A stretch of 64,000 nucleotides of DNA from Ostreiculturibacter nitratireducens. GTDB taxonomy: Bacteria; Pseudomonadota; Alphaproteobacteria; Rhodobacterales; Rhodobacteraceae. Below the pieces are notes generated by a model that searched no databases, had not been told where the DNA came from, and was given only the letters and a program-made list of their open reading frames with translations. Below, piece after piece: positions 8,099-16,720 of this stretch; the first letter of the stretch is position 1; each line of letters opens with the position of its first letter. The translations under genes and the position numbers were made by a program. The DNA is taken from the NCBI RefSeq assembly GCF_032670585.1, contig NZ_JAVQHL010000001.1:992001-1056000 (forward strand). The letters run 5' to 3'.

Positions 8099-9939
8099 CT
8101 GGCGATCTCCCCGCGCTGCTGAGTGACAAGCACCGTTTCTGTGAAGCTGTTTATAGATACGTATTTCCGGAAGAACCGTTCCAGCACTGCGCCAAGCAGG
8201 TAGACGCTGGTTCCTTCGAAGAAACTCTCGTCGAAAAGGATGGTTATTTCGAGCCCACGGACGGCAGTCGAAAGGACTTCGTCCGCCATCCTCCGCACGA
8301 TCGGCCGGGTGCTGACAGAGACCAGCCCTTCGAGCTGCTTCTCCAGCACCCGGTTGCCGGAGGGCACATAGATCCCGACGAGCTCTCTCAGAGCGGCCGC
8401 ACTGTCGCCTTGGCCAGTCTCTGCGATCGACAGGTAGTTCAGGCTCAGATGGCTTATCAGGCGCCAGGCCGTGTCCCCCTGCCCGAGGATCGATCGCGGG
8501 CGAGTCGGGCTGACGGGTGTGCTGACATGGGAGACCGGCCCGCCATCGGGCAAGTGAAAGATGTCGCGCGCGCCATTGGGCAGCAGAAGCGGCAGATCGC
8601 GGTTGGTCACCATCGCGGTAATCGCCAGCTGATCTAGGGCGGCGCTGTATGGCGCCTGCTTCGGGTCAACCAGGGCGAGATAAAGCTCGGAGCCGAGATA
8701 CGAGGTGCGTACCCCCTTCAGCCGCTCTTTCTCAGATCGTTCCCGCATCTTTCGGTGCTGGGTGTAGTACGCCGCATGCGTTTCCCCCGCGGCAGTCAGG
8801 TCATCAGCGGAATAGAACGGTCGGAAGGTCACGTCGTCCTCGCCGCCGGCGGAGACCCCCGTCACGCTCTCGAGCGCATATATCTCGAAGTCGAGTGGCG
8901 CGGTGCGGTCGGCGACGACGTGCTGTTCTATGTCACTCGATGTCACGTGGATGCGGTCGCAGCGCCGGTGGAACAGGTTGATCGCCGGAACCGCGTTCAG
9001 GATGAAGGCGTCCGGCGTGACACTGGCCGCGATGCCCGGGTCGCCTTCGCGCAGCAGGATGTACAAGTCGACGTCCGCACCCTCGGCGCGCGCCAGAGCC
9101 ATCGAAAGGTCCTGCAACTCGACGAAATGGAACCTCTCCGGCATCGCGAAGTATTCTTGGAGGAGCCGGTAGCCCTCGAATGACCTCCGCGGCGCCGGCA
9201 GGAGCGCCTCTTCCGGCTCAAATCCCCGTGGCCGCACCCTTCCGTTCGGCAGTTCCGTGGTCCAGTCCGCGCGCCGATTCGTCGAACGGCCGGCGAGGCC
9301 GGTCACCTGAGTTGACAGAAGTTCAAGCAACTTCCAGTTCTTGCCTTCCTGCCCGCCGAGGAACAGGACCAGACTGTCCAACGTGAGTTCCGAAATTGGC
9401 AGGCCGCCGGATCGGCAGAGCCGGAGACGGATGGCTGCGCGCGCCTCGTTTCCGCGCGACACACCTGCGGCGAGGACCTCGCCCCGGCTATCGATGTACT
9501 CAGCCTCGGAGATCGTCACGGGCCAGAGCGTCACGTCGCTGGCGGTGCGGAACACGCAGGCCGTCTTGTCGTCTTCGCCAAGCACGCTGCGAAGTGTTGA
9601 ATGCCGTGGAAGCACGTATCCATCGTTCAGCGCGGCGTTCTGCAGGTCCGGTTCGAGCGCGGCGACCATCATGGACGGCGTCGGCGCGAGATAATGCGGA
9701 TAGACGATTTCCAGAAGATGGCTCGTCAGCGCCGGGTACTGAAGTTCAAGTTCCAGTTGGACGCGCGCCGACAGAAAGGCGACCCCCTCCAGAAGCCGCT
9801 CGACGTAGGGATCGACGACCTCGAACTCGTCCATTCCGAGACGGGCCGCAATCTTCGGATAGGCCTGCGCGAATTCCGCGCCCATGTCGCGGAGGAATGC
9901 CAGCTCGGCTTCATAGTGTTTGAGTATCCGAGTGTCCAT
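8062..9939 (-). CDS. tssF: T6SS baseplate protein TssF
   Basis: A 625-residue TssF/VasA (ImpG) homologue and core baseplate component in the cytoplasm under the membrane complex. The N-terminus is family-typical (LKHYEAELAFLRDMGAEFAQ, then RLLEGVAFLSARVQLEL). The C-terminus carries GLEITILFDESFFEGTSVYL followed by LGAVLERFFRKYVSINSF. The start lies 7 bp downstream of tssE and the end overlaps tssG by 37 bp. Length is normal. Confidence 0.96.
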   Translation of the reverse strand: MDTRILKHYEAELAFLRDMGAEFAQAYPKIAARLGMDEFEVVDPYVERLLEGVAFLSARVQLELELQYPALTSHLLEIVYPHYLAPTPSMMVAALEPDLQNAALNDGYVLPRHSTLRSVLGEDDKTACVFRTASDVTLWPVTISEAEYIDSRGEVLAAGVSRGNEARAAIRLRLCRSGGLPISELTLDSLVLFLGGQEGKNWKLLELLSTQVTGLAGRSTNRRADWTTELPNGRVRPRGFEPEEALLPAPRRSFEGYRLLQEYFAMPERFHFVELQDLSMALARAEGADVDLYILLREGDPGIAASVTPDAFILNAVPAINLFHRRCDRIHVTSSDIEQHVVADRTAPLDFEIYALESVTGVSAGGEDDVTFRPFYSADDLTAAGETHAAYYTQHRKMRERSEKERLKGVRTSYLGSELYLALVDPKQAPYSAALDQLAITAMVTNRDLPLLLPNGARDIFHLPDGGPVSHVSTPVSPTRPRSILGQGDTAWRLISHLSLNYLSIAETGQGDSAAALRELVGIYVPSGNRVLEKQLEGLVSVSTRPIVRRMADEVLSTAVRGLEITILFDESFFEGTSVYLLGAVLERFFRKYVSINSFTETVLVTQQRGEIARWRPEAGLGRII

Positions 9940-9946
9940 GTCCGCG

Positions 9947-10438
9947 TCAGCCGACCCTTTCCAGATTGAGTTCGCCGGTGGTCACATCGACCTGTGAACG
10001 GAGATAAAGCTCCAGCGGCAGCGGCTGAGCCCACATGTCGGCGCGTATGTCGTAGGTGACGATGGTTTCGCGCTCCTCCTCGCCAAGCCGAAGCTGGACG
10101 TCTACCGAACCGTGAAAGATGCGCGGTTCGAAGGTCCGGATCGCCGTTGCTATGGACTTCCGGATCATTTCCGCACGTTCGGCAGTCGAGTAATCTCCAG
10201 CAACTTCGCGAATGCCGAAGTTCAGGGTGGAGTTCGCGGCGTTCGGATAGCGGTCCGGGTCGATCCTGTTGTTGCTCGTGTTCAGCAGCCAGACCAGATC
10301 ACGCTGTATAATGTCCCGCAAACCGCGGATGTCGATGATGCGGTCGTCCCGCCGCTCCGTTTTCTGTCCCGGATCGTTATCCGTAAGTCGATCTAGGAGT
10401 GAGGGCTGCAGCCTTTCTGTGATCGTCTTGTCAGACAT
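9947..10438 (-). CDS. tssE: T6SS baseplate gp25-like protein TssE
   Basis: A 163-residue gp25/lysozyme-like protein of the T6SS baseplate. Start M at 10438 (MSDKTITERLQPSLLDRLTD) is preferred over upstream in-frame codons because the family begins with this LQPSLLDRL motif and because the extra residues would lie antisense-like within tagJ. The conserved core includes IRRDL-like DIIQRDLVWLLNT, followed by YPNAANSTLNFGI and TIRTFEPRI-like AIRTFEPRIF. It overlaps the tagJ end by 8 bp and is followed by tssF after 7 bp, consistent with one operon. Confidence 0.92.
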   Translation of the reverse strand: MSDKTITERLQPSLLDRLTDNDPGQKTERRDDRIIDIRGLRDIIQRDLVWLLNTSNNRIDPDRYPNAANSTLNFGIREVAGDYSTAERAEMIRKSIATAIRTFEPRIFHGSVDVQLRLGEEERETIVTYDIRADMWAQPLPLELYLRSQVDVTTGELNLERVG

Positions 10439-11255
10439 CGGACGCAGTGTCCCAAGCGCCCGCCGCGTCGAGCCGCAGCTTGCGCACGTCCATGAGAGCC
10501 ACGTCGCCGAAGTCCGTCGCCAGAAGCCGTTGTCCGACCCCAGCGAAAGTATCGTGCCCGAGATCTTCCCAGACCGTCGACCGGGCGAGCTTCTCCGATG
10601 CGCCGCCACGAGTGGTCGTTCCGGCATAGCGCGTCGGGATCAGCGCCACGACATCGCCTCCATTGGCAAGCGTTATGGTCGCCGGCGTCCAGACGATGTC
10701 GCGCAGGTCCGCGGGTTCGTCGAATTCGACAGCCGAGATCGCGCCGAACGGCATCCAGAAATAGCGGCCGTTCACAATGACTTCGAGAAGCGGGCCGAGC
10801 CGCATGTCAGCGTCGGCGATCCATTCGAAGCGCTTGCCGTCGATCTCTCCGGAAACAGCCGGCGCTGCATCGAAGGCGCGCACCCGGATAGCGGCGGCTT
10901 CGGCGGCCTGACCCGCCGCCTGAAGCTTCGTCGCCTCGATCATCAAGGCGACCCATTCTTGCGGTTCGCCAAAGACAAGCGGTGCCTTTTCACCCGCGAA
11001 GACTTTCTCGCGGTAGACTTCGCAGATTATGCCTTCGCGGTAGGTTTGAGCCATTGGCACCGCTGAAGGATCAAGTTCCGCAGAAAGCTTGAGTTGCGCT
11101 ACGGCCCGGTTCCACTCCCCGCGCACGCAGAGCAACTGGAACAGGAATATGCGAAGCTTGGCGTCCGCGGAATTGGCGCGTATCGAGTCCTGCAGCGCCG
11201 AAAGTGCGCCATCCAGATCGCCCGATTTCAGGAATTCTTCGGCCCTCAAGCTCAT
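10431..11255 (-). CDS. tagJ: T6SS accessory protein TagJ (ImpE family)
   Basis: A 274-residue ImpE/TagJ homologue. Residues 1-60 form a TPR-like helical region (AEEFLKSGDLDGALSALQDSIR), followed by the conserved ImpE domain with WIADADMRLGPLLEVIVNGRYFWMPF and ATITLANGGDVVALIPTRY. In Pseudomonas the homologue HsiE1 binds TssB and is thought to modulate sheath recycling with ClpV; here that role is inferred by homology. It lies between hcp and tssE in a T6SS operon. The upstream 77 bp contain the hcp hairpin. Confidence 0.93.
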   Translation of the reverse strand: MSLRAEEFLKSGDLDGALSALQDSIRANSADAKLRIFLFQLLCVRGEWNRAVAQLKLSAELDPSAVPMAQTYREGIICEVYREKVFAGEKAPLVFGEPQEWVALMIEATKLQAAGQAAEAAAIRVRAFDAAPAVSGEIDGKRFEWIADADMRLGPLLEVIVNGRYFWMPFGAISAVEFDEPADLRDIVWTPATITLANGGDVVALIPTRYAGTTTRGGASEKLARSTVWEDLGHDTFAGVGQRLLATDFGDVALMDVRKLRLDAAGAWDTASDV

Positions 11256-11275
11256 CTCCGGTCAGTGTCAATCTG

Positions 11276-11298
11276 GACGGGCGCAGGATGCGCCCGTC
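11276..11298 (-). terminator. Perfect hairpin just downstream of hcp (transcript stabiliser or weak intra-operon terminator)
   Basis: GACGGGCGCA and TGCGCCCGTC form a perfect 10-bp stem with a 3-nt loop in the 77-bp gap between hcp and tagJ. No T-tract follows on the minus strand, so it is unlikely to be a full intrinsic terminator. Such a structure could protect the 3' end of the hcp message or partly uncouple abundant Hcp from downstream genes. Confidence 0.55.
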
Positions 11299-11332
11299 GC
11301 AAAGAATGCGTTCTGTTCCGTTGCGCCCGCCG

Positions 11333-11851
11333 TTACTTGACGGCGAGGTTGGCCTGGTTGAGCACGCGGCTCCATTCGGCGGACTTCTGCGCGCCTGCGC
11401 CACCGGTTTCGGTCTGCTGGGTGTAGGTCACCTTCATGGCACCGTACTGGATGACCACGGTTTCCTCGCAGATGTCGTCCCCGTCCGAACCCGACCAGCT
11501 GATATCCTGGATCATGACCATCTTGAATTCCCATTTCAGGAATTCCAGACCGGACTTGGCCCCGCCGCTGGACCGGCGCAGTACGATGACCATGTCATCG
11601 AAATGAGTGCCGTCGCACAGTCGCGAGAACATCTCGCACGACGCGGTGTCTGTCTTCTTGGTGATCGTCAGTTCCTTGAAGGTCGCTTTGCCGGCGCCGC
11701 CGCCGCCCGAGATCGATCCGATGTTGATGTTGTTTTCGGCGCCGATCTCAAAGCTGAGGATTTCGAAGGCACCGTTGCTCTTCATCTCCTTGTCTTGGGT
11801 TTCCCCCTTAACGTTCTTATCGAGAAAATAGCAGAACGCGTCGAAAGCCAT
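11333..11851 (-). CDS. hcp: T6SS inner-tube protein Hcp (TssD)
   Basis: A 172-residue Hcp homologue that stacks as hexameric rings to form the expelled T6SS tube and can chaperone small effectors. The sequence shows the family pattern: MAFDAFCYFLDKNVKGE at the start, an ILSFEIGAENN beta region, LTITKKTDTASCEMFSRL, and a final IQYGAMKVTYTQQ strand. A GAAAGGAAAT ribosome site precedes ATG 11851. It lies between tssC (40 bp upstream) and tagJ, with a hairpin directly after its stop. Length is typical. Confidence 0.97.
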   Translation of the reverse strand: MAFDAFCYFLDKNVKGETQDKEMKSNGAFEILSFEIGAENNINIGSISGGGGAGKATFKELTITKKTDTASCEMFSRLCDGTHFDDMVIVLRRSSGGAKSGLEFLKWEFKMVMIQDISWSGSDGDDICEETVVIQYGAMKVTYTQQTETGGAGAQKSAEWSRVLNQANLAVK

Positions 11852-11891
11852 GGGATCTATTTCCTTTCATCTGCTTGTTTAGAAAGGGGAA

Positions 11892-13385
11892 TCAACCCTT
11901 CTCTGTTGGAAGTTTGGACACAAGGCGGAGCGAGACCGACAGCCCCTCGAGTTGGTAATGCGGGCGCAGGAAGAACTTGGACGAATAGTAGCCGGGATTT
12001 CCCTCGACTTCTTCGACGATAACCTCCGCCGCTGCGAGCGGCTGGCGCGCCTTGACCTCCTCGGGCGAAGTGGCGGAGTTCAGATCGACATACTGGTTGA
12101 TCCATTTCTGGAGCCAAGCCTGCATGTCCTCTCTGCTCTTGTAGGAGCCCACCTTGTCGCGAACGATACACTTCAGGTAATGCGCGAAACGGCAGGTCGC
12201 GAACAGATAGGGTAGCCGCGCTGCGAGAGCGGCGTTCGCCGTCGCATCGTCATCGTCGTATTCCGCCGGCTTGTGCAGCGACTGGGCACCGATGAAGGCT
12301 GCGAGGTCGGTGTTCTTGCGGTGAATGAGCGGCATCATCCCGTTCTTCGCGAGTTCCGCTTCCCGCCGGTCCGAGATGGCGATCTCGGTTGGGCACTTCT
12401 GGTCGACGCCGCCGTCATCCGTGGCGAAGGTGTGCGACGGAAGGTTCTCGAGGGCGCCGCCCGACTCGATGCCGCGAATGCGCGAGCACCAGCCAAACTG
12501 TTTGAACGAACGGTTGATGTTCACGGCCATTCCATAGGCCGCGTTGACCCAGCTGTACTTCGAGGTGTCGGCACCGTCGGTGTCCTCCTCGAAAGCAAAC
12601 CCGTCGACCGGATCGGTCTTCGATCCGTAGGGCAGACGACCGAGGAAACGCGGCATGGCGAGGCCGATGTACTTGCTGTCCTCGCTCTCGCGAAGCGACT
12701 TCCAGGCGGCGTATTCGGGCGTCTGGAATATCTTCGTGAGATCGCGCGGGTTGGCCAGCTCCGACCAGCTGTCCATCTGGAACAGCGATGGCTTCGCGCC
12801 GGTGATCAGCGGTGCGTGGGCGGCGGCCGCGATCTTGGCCATCTCACCGAGTAGTTCCACATCAGGCGGCGAATGGTCAAAATGGTAGTCGGCAACGAGA
12901 GCGCCAAAAGGCTCGCCACCGAACTGTCCGAATTCCTCCTCGTAGACTTTCTTGAAGATGGGCGACTGATCCCAGGCCGCACCTTTGAACTTCCGGAGGG
13001 TCTTGTGCATCTCTTTCTTGGAGATGTTCATGACCCTGACCTTCAGCATCTCGTCGGTCTCGGTGTTGTTGACTAGGTAGTGAAGGCCGCGCCAGGCGCT
13101 TTCAAGCTGCTGGAAATCCTCGTGGTGCAGGATCAGGTTGACCTGCTCCGTCAGCTTCCGATCGATCTCGGCCACGATGCTGTCGATCGAGCGCAGCGCG
13201 TCGTCCGAGATCAGCGCAGTATGGCTGAGCGCCTGTTCAGCGAGCGTCTTAACCGCCTGCTCTACCGCTGTCTTCGCCTGGTCCGACTTCGGCCGGAATT
13301 CTTTCTGCAAGAGCGCTTCGAAATCCGACGATCCGAATACCGTTTCGCCAGCTGCGCCTGCGGCTTCCGTTTCTTTTTCGGCCAT
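11892..13385 (-). CDS. tssC: T6SS contractile sheath large subunit TssC
   Basis: A 497-residue full-length TssC (VipB/ImpC/EvpB family). It pairs with TssB to form the contractile sheath around the Hcp tube. Diagnostic stretches are HHEDFQQLESAWRGLHYLV, then FGALVADYHFDH, AMPRFLGRLPYGSKT, NGMMPLIHRKNTDLAAFIG and the C-terminal AEVIVEEVEGNPGYYSSKF with LRPHYQLEGLSVSLRLVSKL. The gene starts 3 bp after tssB, as usual for sheath pairs. It is intact and standard, which makes the second sheath-like fusion gene in the same operon notable. Confidence 0.97.
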   Translation of the reverse strand: MAEKETEAAGAAGETVFGSSDFEALLQKEFRPKSDQAKTAVEQAVKTLAEQALSHTALISDDALRSIDSIVAEIDRKLTEQVNLILHHEDFQQLESAWRGLHYLVNNTETDEMLKVRVMNISKKEMHKTLRKFKGAAWDQSPIFKKVYEEEFGQFGGEPFGALVADYHFDHSPPDVELLGEMAKIAAAAHAPLITGAKPSLFQMDSWSELANPRDLTKIFQTPEYAAWKSLRESEDSKYIGLAMPRFLGRLPYGSKTDPVDGFAFEEDTDGADTSKYSWVNAAYGMAVNINRSFKQFGWCSRIRGIESGGALENLPSHTFATDDGGVDQKCPTEIAISDRREAELAKNGMMPLIHRKNTDLAAFIGAQSLHKPAEYDDDDATANAALAARLPYLFATCRFAHYLKCIVRDKVGSYKSREDMQAWLQKWINQYVDLNSATSPEEVKARQPLAAAEVIVEEVEGNPGYYSSKFFLRPHYQLEGLSVSLRLVSKLPTEKG

Positions 13386-13388
13386 TGC

Positions 13389-13913
13389 TTACTCCGAGCC
13401 TTCCTGTTCCGATTTGCCCGTCTTTGGCGCCGGCTGAGCGGCCAGCGTCTTCAGAAGCGCCGGATCCTGCATGATCTTAGCGATCAGCTCCTCCGCGCCC
13501 GACTTGCCGTCCATATACGTCATCAGGTTCGACAGCTGTGTTCGTGCATCGAGCAGTTCCTTGAGCGGTTCGACCTTCGAGGCGATGGCCGCCGGGCTGA
13601 AATCGTCCATGGATTCGAACGTGATGTCGACGGCCATGTTGCCTTCGCCCGTCAGTGTGTTCGGCACGGTGAAAGCGGCGCGCGGCTTCATCGATTTCAT
13701 CCGGCTGTCGAAATTGTCGACATCGATTTCCAGGAACTTCCGGTCAGCGACTGTCGGCTGAGGGACCTCGGACTTGCCAGCGAGGTCGGACACTACGCCC
13801 ATCACGAATGGAAGCTGCACCTTCTTCTCGGCACCATAAAGCTCCACATCGTATTCGATCTGAACACGCGGGGCCCGATTTCTAGCAATGAATTTCTGAG
13901 AACTTCCAGCCAT
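13389..13913 (-). CDS. tssB: T6SS contractile sheath small subunit TssB
   Basis: A 174-residue TssB (VipA/ImpB family) that forms the sheath heterodimer with TssC. Motifs include RAPRVQIEYDVELYGAEKKV, LPFVMGVVSDLAGK, FLEIDVDNFDSRM, VPNTLTGEGNMAVDITFESM and a C-terminal helix that would interact with ClpV or TagJ. AAGGAG lies upstream of ATG 13913. A 61-bp gap separates it from tssA, and tssC follows after 3 bp. Its first 150 residues are closely paralogous to the N-terminus of the fusion protein at 1-2346. Confidence 0.97.
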   Translation of the reverse strand: MAGSSQKFIARNRAPRVQIEYDVELYGAEKKVQLPFVMGVVSDLAGKSEVPQPTVADRKFLEIDVDNFDSRMKSMKPRAAFTVPNTLTGEGNMAVDITFESMDDFSPAAIASKVEPLKELLDARTQLSNLMTYMDGKSGAEELIAKIMQDPALLKTLAAQPAPKTGKSEQEGSE

Positions 13914-13974
13914 GTCTAAAGCTCCTTAACGTCCCTCTGTCACGCTCGCCTTGCCGCCGGCGGCCGCAGTTTCT

Positions 13975-15012
13975 TCAGTCGTCATCTTCTTCCTCGATCC
14001 CGCCGATCAGGAAGACGCGATCCACCCCATCAGGAGCCATGTCCTTGATGATAGACAGGAAATCCGCATTCACCAAGCGCTTAGCGCGAGCGAGCAGGAT
14101 GGGCACGGGACTCGACGGTTCGGCACGTTGATAATAGGCGATTATGCGGTCGAGTGCATTCTGCACGTCCACGGGCGAATTGATGCCACCCACGCTGCCC
14201 CCACCACTGCCACCTCGCGAGACTGGCGCGGGCGCAGTATCTTCCGCTTTGGCGCTCCCCGGCTCGGGCGCCTTCTCGGTCCCGCCCAGCGCGTCGCTCA
14301 GCCGTGAACGCGCTTCGCCCAGAAGACGTGACAGCGAGTCGAGGTCCGGGCCCTGCCCCGGCGTTTCGGCGTCGAATTTCGCGGTGATCGCACGGATGTC
14401 AGACAGCGCGGAATCGGCGGCGTCGTAGAGTTTTCTCAGGTGTTCTTCGGCCGTGTCTTTGAAGGCCGCGGAGATGGAACTCATGTCAGCCACGTCTTCC
14501 ATGTCCGCAGACGCGGCGATGTCGCCATCCGCCACGGCGATGTCCCGCAGCGAGTATGCTCCGAAGGTCCGGCTCGCAGTCAGGGGCGCCCGGCGAATAC
14601 CACGGAGAATCCTGTCACCGTCGGCAATCGCGAGGACCGCATTTATCCGCATCGTCGGATCGTTGTCATCGTCGGCGTCGAGCTGGGGATGGCACGTGTC
14701 CCAGTAGTCCTCAAGGCAGCGCCGCACGTAAGACGTGGCCTCGGCGAAACCCGGCAATCCATCAAGCTGCAGCATCGCCTCTGCCTGGTAGATAGCCGCT
14801 CGCAGGTCGTGGCTCCGCTCCAGAACAGAGAGCGCCTTTTCCGTAACTTCCTTGTAATCCGGGTCCGAAGCAGGAAGGATCTCGTCGCCGATCTGACGTT
14901 CTTCGCCGCGCTGCGCTGCAATCTCCATTTCGGTGAACGCCGGATCGTATTCCAGGTTCGGACCACTCGGAGCATCTTCTCCGTGGCTTCGAAGAAGCGC
15001 TTCCAAATCCAT
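13975..15012 (-). CDS. tssA: T6SS assembly protein TssA (ImpA family)
   Basis: A 345-residue TssA that helps initiate or cap sheath/tube polymerisation. The ImpA N-terminal domain is present (SGPNLEYDPAFTEMEIAAQ, then QLDADDDNDPTMRINAVLAI). A Gly/Pro-rich linker precedes a short C-terminal domain, IIAYYQRAEPSSPVPILLAR. ATG 15012 was chosen because GGGAGG lies about 6 nt upstream and the protein then begins MDLEALLRSHG, as family members do. It is the first gene of the minus-strand T6SS operon in this window, diverging from the plus-strand envelope genes across 206 bp. Confidence 0.93.
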   Translation of the reverse strand: MDLEALLRSHGEDAPSGPNLEYDPAFTEMEIAAQRGEERQIGDEILPASDPDYKEVTEKALSVLERSHDLRAAIYQAEAMLQLDGLPGFAEATSYVRRCLEDYWDTCHPQLDADDDNDPTMRINAVLAIADGDRILRGIRRAPLTASRTFGAYSLRDIAVADGDIAASADMEDVADMSSISAAFKDTAEEHLRKLYDAADSALSDIRAITAKFDAETPGQGPDLDSLSRLLGEARSRLSDALGGTEKAPEPGSAKAEDTAPAPVSRGGSGGGSVGGINSPVDVQNALDRIIAYYQRAEPSSPVPILLARAKRLVNADFLSIIKDMAPDGVDRVFLIGGIEEEDDD

Positions 15013-15218
15013 TTGGCCTCCCATCCGAGAATGGCGCCAAGTCTGCGCCCGTTGCTTTCGGCCGTTTCTCCCTATTTCCAAAAACCTACCACAGAAAATT
15101 CAAATGACTAGTCACCTGTTGCGCCGAGACTCGACTTGCGGACGGGTCTTTCGGGACTTGACCGTTGACCCCTATTCCCCTTTCATCTGCAGGTGTGTCC
15201 GCGGAGAGGAAGACACCT

Positions 15219-15650
15219 ATGTCGCGCGCGATCCAACTTCTTGCGGCCGGTCTGGTTATCACGTTGCACCTCGCCGCAGCCCCGGCATCGGCCGAGAGCG
15301 GCAAGCTGACCGTGGAACTCAACAAGTTCGAGGATGCGGAATCGGGGTCGTGCAGGGCTTTTTTCCTGTTCCGCAACGACAGCGGCAAGGCATTCGAGGG
15401 CTTCGAGATGTCTCTCGCCATCCTCGACAGCAATGGCGTCATCGACCGGCTTCTCAACATCGACGCAGCGCCACTCCCGGTCGAGCGAACGACCCTCAAG
15501 CTTTTTGAAATCCCGGAAGTCGCCTGCGGCGACATCTCGGAAGTCCTGCTTCATGCGATAGAAATCTGCAAACCTCAGAACGAGGAAGAAACAGACTGCT
15601 TCCCGATGGTGTCCCTTGAAAGCCGCACTTCGGCCGCTCTGGTGAAATAG
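15219..15650 (+). CDS. Secreted small protein with four cysteines, first gene of TolQ/R-like operon
   Basis: A 143-residue protein with a clear Sec signal peptide (MSRAIQLLAAGLVITLHLAA followed by an APASA-type cleavage site). ATG 15219 is preferred over upstream codons because GAGAGGAAG lies just before it. The mature domain, about 117 residues, has four cysteines (SGSCRAF, VACGD, IEICKP, TDCFP) that could form two disulfides in the periplasm. It is followed after 2 bp by the TolQ/ExbB gene, so it is almost certainly an operon partner. I do not recognise a named family; an envelope accessory role is inferred from context. Confidence 0.8.
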   Translation: MSRAIQLLAAGLVITLHLAAAPASAESGKLTVELNKFEDAESGSCRAFFLFRNDSGKAFEGFEMSLAILDSNGVIDRLLNIDAAPLPVERTTLKLFEIPEVACGDISEVLLHAIEICKPQNEEETDCFPMVSLESRTSAALVK

Positions 15651-15652
15651 CC

Positions 15653-16291
15653 ATGACGGGAAATCTCGGGGGATTGGTCACCGCCGGGGGTCCGATCATC
15701 TGGATTCTCGCCCTACTCTCGCTGGTCTCGGTCGCCCTGATGGCAACGAAGGCGTTTCAGCTTCTGTCGGCGCGTTCGGGCCGGACGCAGCGCGAAGAGG
15801 CTTTCGGGCGATGGTCACGTGGCGAGAGGGATGCCGCGCTCGCACTTCTGGCGAAAGGCAGGTCGCCCGCCGACCGGGTTGTGTCCTTCGCCGCGAAGGG
15901 AACGCTTACGAACATAGCCAGGCGGCCTCTCGAAACCGAATTGGAGCGGCGCGGCAACGCCGAAGTCGAGGTGATGGGACGGTACCTTCGACTTCTGGAA
16001 CTCGTCGCAATGATTTCCCCGCTTCTCGGGCTTCTTGGGACCGTCCTTGGCATGATCCAGTCGTTTCAGGAACTCGCGCTCGCGGAGGGGGCGGCCAATG
16101 CCAGTGTCCTCGCCGGCGGCATCTGGCAGGCATTGCTGACCACTGCGGCCGGCCTCGTCGTCGCAATCCCTGCCGCCATAGGCGCAACGCTTCTGTCTGC
16201 CCGCGTCGACGGTGCGGCGCATGACATCGAATCCGCCGTAAAGCAGTTTTTCCTGGTCGAGGATACGGGGACGTCCGCCGCCGAGGAGTGA
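15653..16291 (+). CDS. MotA/TolQ/ExbB proton-channel family protein
   Basis: A 212-residue inner-membrane protein with three transmembrane segments: residues about 8-32 (GGPIIWILALLSLVSVALMA), about 112-138 (LVAMISPLLGLLGTVLGMI) and about 152-178 (ALLTTAAGLVVAIPAAIGAT). The second and third helices carry the conserved Gly/Pro/Thr pattern of the TolQ/ExbB pore. It would form the stator pentamer around the ExbD/TolR dimer and use the proton-motive force. It is followed after 6 bp by the first exbD-like gene. It is not the housekeeping tolQ locus: no tolB or pal is present. Confidence 0.92.
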   Translation: MTGNLGGLVTAGGPIIWILALLSLVSVALMATKAFQLLSARSGRTQREEAFGRWSRGERDAALALLAKGRSPADRVVSFAAKGTLTNIARRPLETELERRGNAEVEVMGRYLRLLELVAMISPLLGLLGTVLGMIQSFQELALAEGAANASVLAGGIWQALLTTAAGLVVAIPAAIGATLLSARVDGAAHDIESAVKQFFLVEDTGTSAAEE

Positions 16292-16297
16292 CGAGAG

Positions 16298-16720
16298 ATG
16301 AAGCTCGCCCGAAGGGACACGAGGCGCCACTTGATCTCGCTGGTACCGATGATCGACGTGATGCTCATCCTGCTCATATTCTTCATGGTGACCTCGACAT
16401 ACCTCAACCTCGACATGATACCCGTCGTCGATACCGCTGAAGCGATCGAGGCCCCCGCCAACGCGGACATGCCCCGGGAAACCACGACGTTATTTGTCCG
16501 GATCGCGGCCGACGGCGGCATATTCCTGAGAGGCCAGGCGGTTTCGCCGGCAGATCTCACCGAACAGGTTCGCACGAGTGTCGACCAGAACCCGCTCCTT
16601 TCTATCGTCGTGTTTCCCTCGAGCCGCGCGACCGCTCAGCAACTGGTTAGCGCAATGGACATGTTGACGCTCGCCGGTGCAACGCGCCTTCGCCTCGTGC
16701 AGTTGGAGGCGGTCGAATGA
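16298..16720 (+). CDS. ExbD/TolR-family protein (first copy)
   Basis: A 140-residue bitopic protein with a short cytoplasmic N-terminus, one transmembrane helix (residues about 15-37, LVPMIDVMLILLIFFMVTS) holding the essential proton-carrying Asp (D20), and a periplasmic C-terminal domain (about 55-140). With the adjacent TolQ/ExbB it would form a proton-driven motor unit. GACGAGAG lies just upstream of ATG. The end overlaps the second copy by ATGA (16717-16720). Confidence 0.92.
   Translation: MKLARRDTRRHLISLVPMIDVMLILLIFFMVTSTYLNLDMIPVVDTAEAIEAPANADMPRETTTLFVRIAADGGIFLRGQAVSPADLTEQVRTSVDQNPLLSIVVFPSSRATAQQLVSAMDMLTLAGATRLRLVQLEAVE

Noticed and set aside
15033..15048. Second sigma-54-like match (TGGCGC-N5-CTGCG) in the tssA divergent region
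   Set aside because: The -12 element is weaker and it lies 170 bp from the nearest plus-strand start, so I do not support it.
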